Shown: piece after piece, positions 61,081-64,000 of the stretch
How positions within the stretch are numbered: the stretch's first letter is position 1
Layout of the letters: every line of letters begins with the position of its first letter
From: Flavobacterium sp. AED
Lineage (GTDB): Bacteria; Bacteroidota; Bacteroidia; Flavobacteriales; Flavobacteriaceae
Reading direction: 5' to 3'
Assembly: GCF_000812945.1 (NCBI RefSeq)
Contig: NZ_JSYM01000001.1
Span: 248,001-312,000 of the forward strand
Length of the DNA stretch: 64,000 bases
The notes under the pieces: generated by a model
Told to the model about the DNA's origin: nothing
Databases searched by the model: none
The model's input: the letters and a program-made list of their open reading frames with translations, nothing else
Program-made: the position numbers and the translations under genes

Positions 61081-62271
61081 ATGGAAAATAATTATAAAAT
61101 GATTGCCAAAACCTTTTTTGGTTTTGAAGAAATATTAGCGAAAGAATTGCAAATGCTTGGTGCACAAAACGTGGAGCAAGGTGTAAGAATGGTGAGTTTT
61201 AAAGGAGATAAAGGGTTTATGTACAAAGCAAATTTAGCGTTGCGTACCGCTTTGAAAATCTTGAAACCTATTTATTTTTTCAAGGCAAATAATGAACAGG
61301 CTTTATACAAAGGCATTTCGAGTATGAACTGGTCTAAATTATTGAATGCCAATCAGACTTTTGTGATTGATACAACAGTGCATTCGGAATATTTTAATCA
61401 CTCGGAATTTGTTTCCCAGAAATGTAAAGATGCAATTGTCGATCAGTTCAGAGAAAGAACTGGTCAGCGACCAAGTATTGATAAAGTACATCCTGATTTA
61501 AGAATCAATATTCACATCGATAAAGACCAAGTTTCTGTTGCACTGGATACTTCCGGGAATGCATTAAATCAACGTGGGTATAGAACCGCTACTAATATTG
61601 CTCCTATAAACGAGGTATTGGCTGCAGGAATTCTATTGCTTTCCGGTTGGGACGGTCAAACTGATTTCTTGGATCCAATGTGTGGTTCCGGAACATTTCT
61701 AGCTGAAGCGGCGATGATTGCCTGTAATATTCCGGCAAACATCAATCGTAAAGAATTTGCCTTCGAAAAATGGAATGATTGGGACAATGATTTGTTCGAT
61801 GCTATTTCTGATAGTTTGTTGAAACGAATTAGGGAGTTTCATTACACTATAAAAGGCTATGATAAAGCACCAAGTGCGGTTCAAAAAGCGAAAGACAATA
61901 TCAAAAACGCTAATCTTGATGAGTACATTACTATCGAAGAAAAAAACTTTTTTGATACTGAAAAAACTTCCGAAGGGAAATTGCACATGGTTTTCAACCC
62001 GCCGTATGATGAGCGATTGGATATTCACATGGAAGAATTCTACAAAAGTATTGGCGATACCTTAAAGAAAAATTACCCAGGAACAAATGCTTGGTTAATC
62101 ACGGCTAATCTGGAAGCTTTGAAATATGTTGGACTAAAACCTTCAAGAAAAATTAAACTTTTCAATGCTGGTTTAGAAGCACGATTGGTAAAATACGAAA
62201 TGTACGAAGGAAGTAAGAGAACCAAATTTCAGGTATCAGAAAGCAACGATCAGATTTCAGATATTAGTTAA
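61081..62271 (+). CDS. THUMP-domain rRNA methyltransferase (RlmL N-terminal-half-like)
   Basis: From the ATG at 61081 the protein is 396 residues. An upstream TTG at 61057 is unlikely because the probable -7 box (61052-61059) would lie inside it. The N-terminal THUMP/ferredoxin-like domain (FFGFEEILAKELQMLGAQNVEQG) covers about 1-160. The Rossmann methyltransferase has MCGSGTFLAEAAMIACNIPAN and the catalytic NPPYDERL. Such enzymes make m2G in 23S rRNA. It lacks the C-terminal RlmK-like half of RlmL, as is usual in Bacteroidota. A small membrane-protein gene follows 58 bases downstream. Confidence 0.9.
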   Translation: MENNYKMIAKTFFGFEEILAKELQMLGAQNVEQGVRMVSFKGDKGFMYKANLALRTALKILKPIYFFKANNEQALYKGISSMNWSKLLNANQTFVIDTTVHSEYFNHSEFVSQKCKDAIVDQFRERTGQRPSIDKVHPDLRINIHIDKDQVSVALDTSGNALNQRGYRTATNIAPINEVLAAGILLLSGWDGQTDFLDPMCGSGTFLAEAAMIACNIPANINRKEFAFEKWNDWDNDLFDAISDSLLKRIREFHYTIKGYDKAPSAVQKAKDNIKNANLDEYITIEEKNFFDTEKTSEGKLHMVFNPPYDERLDIHMEEFYKSIGDTLKKNYPGTNAWLITANLEALKYVGLKPSRKIKLFNAGLEARLVKYEMYEGSKRTKFQVSESNDQISDIS

Positions 62272-62329
62272 AAAGTAATCAGATAGTTTTGATTTTAAAC
62301 TTTTTCAAACCTTAAACTTTAAACAAAAA

Positions 62330-62566
62330 ATGACCAAATTACAAGTACGTGCATTTATATACCAGTTAGGTTGTTTTGCCATATTATTTACATTATTTAG
62401 ATATATAGTGGCACATTACACTGCTTTAACTGGTTTTTTTGTTCCTTTAACGGCGTTTGCTATTGGAACACTTTTATCTCCAAAATTTCAAGCGGTGAAA
62501 ACTAAAGACGGCGAGAAATTATTTATGAAATGGATTTTCATAAAAGGACTTCGGGTTATTGGATAG
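62330..62566 (+). CDS. Small two-pass membrane protein
   Basis: The 78-residue product has hydrophobic segments at about residues 11-31 (QLGCFAILFTLFRYIVAHY) and 34-51 (TGFFVPLTAFAIGTLLSP). A basic C-terminal region follows (FQAVKTKDGEKLFMKWIFIKGLRVIG). The ATG is preceded by AAACCTTAAACTTTAAAC, related to the repeat upstream of the GT4 gene. The function is unknown; it probably shares the transcript with the THUMP methyltransferase. It has moderate coding support from codon use and start context. Confidence 0.6.
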   Translation: MTKLQVRAFIYQLGCFAILFTLFRYIVAHYTALTGFFVPLTAFAIGTLLSPKFQAVKTKDGEKLFMKWIFIKGLRVIG

Positions 62567-62614
62567 TTGTAAAAATTATGTTTTTACTTTAAAAAATATA
62601 ATAATTAGAGCATT

Positions 62615-62683
62615 CTTAAATGAACTTACATTCCTTATATGGTTTAAAATCCGCACCATATAAGGAATGTAAGTTCATTTAAG
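62615..62683. repeat. Perfect 29-bp inverted repeat
   Basis: Arms 62615-62643 and 62655-62683 are exact reverse complements of 29 bases (core TGAACTTACATTCCTTATAT) around the 11-nt loop TTAAAATCCGC. No T-run follows it, so it is not a standard terminator. It contains no gene and no IS end that I recognise. Confidence 0.9.
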
Positions 62684-62722
62684 TAAAAGTCACAGTATAT
62701 TTTTATTCATTTTACTCAAAAC

Positions 62723-62773
62723 AAAAAAATATCGCAAAGAGAATACTGTTGGTTTTCTTTGCGATATTTTTTT
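62723..62773 (-). terminator. Terminator of the DUF6048 operon
   Basis: AAAAATATCGCAAAG and CTTTGCGATATTTTT pair perfectly, with extra AGAA/TTCT pairing nearer the loop. It lies about 16 bases past the DUF6048 stop. Confidence 0.82.
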
Positions 62774-62788
62774 ATTCTAAATTCGTAA

Positions 62789-63604
62789 TTATTTCTTCTC
62801 TACTTTTTTAGTAACGACTGTAGCTGTCTTTTTCTTGTAAAAAGGGATTAAATAAGTAACGGTATAATTTAATCCTACTCCAAAAGTACCATTATAAGTT
62901 CTGTTAAAGCCCGGAATGTATAGGTTGTCAAAATTATCTGGTTTTTTATTAGAAACTAAAGTATTCAAACGAAGGCTGAAACCCACAAACACATTGTTAA
63001 AAACTTTAGCTTTTACTCCTGCTACAACTTCAATCCAGCTTGCGGTTAATCCATTGTATTTTGCCCCGGATGTTATTGCTGGTACTTCACCAAAATAAGG
63101 ATTTGCATTGTAGATTTTATAAGTATTTAATTGTTGGCTAAAACTACTCACGCCATATCGCATTCCTATCGAAATGATATTTTCCATATTCAGCCAGTTT
63201 TCATAACCATTGTAATCAAAACCTACTTTTAGATATGTCCCTTTTGCAGTGGTATTCAATCGGTCGTCATCGGTTGTTTTATTTTCGTTTCCAACTTCGG
63301 CCGCCAAAAAATATTTTTTTGTCAATCTATAATCGCCGACTAATTCTAAGCCTTTGTAGTTTTTATCATAAAAAGCACGCGTCAATTTGTATAAATCAAC
63401 ACCTACACGGAAACCATAACGATCCGTTTTTACAAGGGTATCGTTCTTTATTTCGGTGGCGTTTTTTTTAACTATAGGTTTTGGAGCTTCAGGGATAACT
63501 CCGTCCATTTTTGTTTTTTGAGTTGCATTAGTCTCTTGGGCTTGAGCCAAGAATATAGACAACATGAGGCAAAAACTAAAAAAATATTTTAATGTGTGTT
63601 TCAT
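62789..63604 (-). CDS. DUF6048 family outer-membrane protein
   Basis: The 271-residue protein starts with a signal peptide (MKHTLKYFFSFCLMLSIFLAQAQ, cleavage near 22). A proline-rich linker follows, then a barrel of amphipathic strands (YGFRVGVDLYKLTRAFYDKNYKGLELVGDY, GTYLKVGFDYNGYENW, GVGLNYTVTYLIP). I recognise it as DUF6048. The C terminus again carries a lysine-rich tail (KKKTATVVTKKVEKK). Its start overlaps the end of the DUF6452 gene by 29 bases, so both are cotranscribed. Confidence 0.8.
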   Translation of the reverse strand: MKHTLKYFFSFCLMLSIFLAQAQETNATQKTKMDGVIPEAPKPIVKKNATEIKNDTLVKTDRYGFRVGVDLYKLTRAFYDKNYKGLELVGDYRLTKKYFLAAEVGNENKTTDDDRLNTTAKGTYLKVGFDYNGYENWLNMENIISIGMRYGVSSFSQQLNTYKIYNANPYFGEVPAITSGAKYNGLTASWIEVVAGVKAKVFNNVFVGFSLRLNTLVSNKKPDNFDNLYIPGFNRTYNGTFGVGLNYTVTYLIPFYKKKTATVVTKKVEKK

Positions 63605-64000
63605 TTTCGTTTTCTATATTACTTTTTTCAACCGAGATGTATTTTATCCATTTTGTATCTGGAACCGTAGCGTCAGTATGTGTATAAGGATTTGCGGTGT
63701 TTAAAGTAAAAAGGGTTTTAAAACCGCATGCTCTTGATACAAAGACTTCTTTTCTCGTATAATCAAATTTGATATTATCTTCATTAACGAATACAGGATT
63801 AGCATTTCCATAATTTAAGGTAAAGCTATAACTGGTCGTATCTTCGTTTGTTTTCAATGGAATCGAAATCGTACTTCCGCTGGTTAGGTATTTAGAATCA
63901 TCTGTAGCAGTGGCATTAAAAATAATTCCATCAGTCATTCCTGCGCCCACAACTTTCAACTTCGTCACGGTTTTTAAAACGGAAGGATTGTCGTAATCAT
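63576..64000 (-). CDS. DUF6452 family protein (N terminus beyond the window)
   Basis: The frame is open to the right edge; the visible part is 141 residues. A GTG at 63968 could serve as a start, but the codons upstream (DYDNPSVLKT before VTKLKVVGAGMTDGI) continue the family's conserved region, so the true start lies outside. Blocks GSTISIPLKTNEDTTSYSFTLNYGN and SRACGFKTLFTLN with a conserved Cys are typical of DUF6452, probably a lipoprotein. It precedes and overlaps DUF6048 by 29 bases. In Flavobacteria a 23S rRNA uridine methyltransferase gene often lies further upstream. Confidence 0.8.
   Translation of the reverse strand, partial: DYDNPSVLKTVTKLKVVGAGMTDGIIFNATATDDSKYLTSGSTISIPLKTNEDTTSYSFTLNYGNANPVFVNEDNIKFDYTRKEVFVSRACGFKTLFTLNTANPYTHTDATVPDTKWIKYISVEKSNIENENETHIKIFF

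Overview
The window looks like chromosome of a Flavobacterium-type bacterium (Bacteroidota, Flavobacteriales). The evidence is the AT-rich composition, promoter-like sites of the Bacteroidota form TTG-N(16-22)-TAnnTTTG, TTG starts on several genes, and many small lipoprotein and membrane families (DUF4834, DUF6787, DUF6146, DUF6095, DUF6048, DUF6452) that I know mainly from this group. All family names come from reading the protein sequences; no search was run. I see no tRNA, rRNA, CRISPR array, prophage or insertion sequence. About 64 protein genes are supported, two of them cut by the window edges.

Layout. 1-10.7 kb: the end of a serine palmitoyltransferase-like gene, a lipoprotein, a GNAT-like protein and an outer-membrane protein. 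These are followed by a surface-polysaccharide stretch (YfhO-like membrane protein, GT4 glycosyltransferase, Wzx-like flippase), with a small-ORF/nucleotidyltransferase pair inserted. 10.7-26.4 kb: housekeeping and stress genes, including uvrA, an ECF sigma factor with a 47-residue follower gene, an endonuclease III lacking the iron-sulfur cysteines, a Bcp peroxiredoxin, an MBL hydrolase, an esterase, a dihydroorotase-like protein without its metal ligands, a BatA/VWA protein, a lactonase and a DEAD-box helicase.

26.5-33.1 kb (minus strand): the most system-like locus. It is a five-gene operon of a single-domain response regulator, a membrane-anchored HEAT-repeat protein, a processive GT2 glycan synthase, an LTA-synthase-like phosphotransferase/sulfatase fused to a TPR domain, and a YaiO-type TPR/beta-barrel outer-membrane protein. 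The TPR parts of the last two look like copies of each other. I read it as synthesis, modification and export of an exopolysaccharide, with a tandem 20-bp-spaced direct repeat upstream as a possible operator.

33.5-45 kb: TIGR02757, a LolD-like ABC ATPase, msrA, small membrane proteins, serA/serC with a LuxC-like acyl-CoA reductase, a ferredoxin fired from an overlapping divergent promoter, a methyltransferase and a TonB-dependent receptor. 45-64 kb: ychF, an FMN reductase, parE/parC, a DnaQ-like exonuclease overlapping a cNMP/CBS/DUF294 protein, TerC, a tight murQ operon, a ZIP transporter, two methyltransferases and a DUF6048/DUF6452 pair at the right edge.

Non-coding structure includes many strong terminators, several nested in the ends of convergent genes. 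There are two or three copies of a hairpin-bearing interspersed repeat, a perfect 29-bp inverted repeat at 62.6 kb, and a triple 15-bp tandem repeat directly before a TTG start at 7.1 kb.
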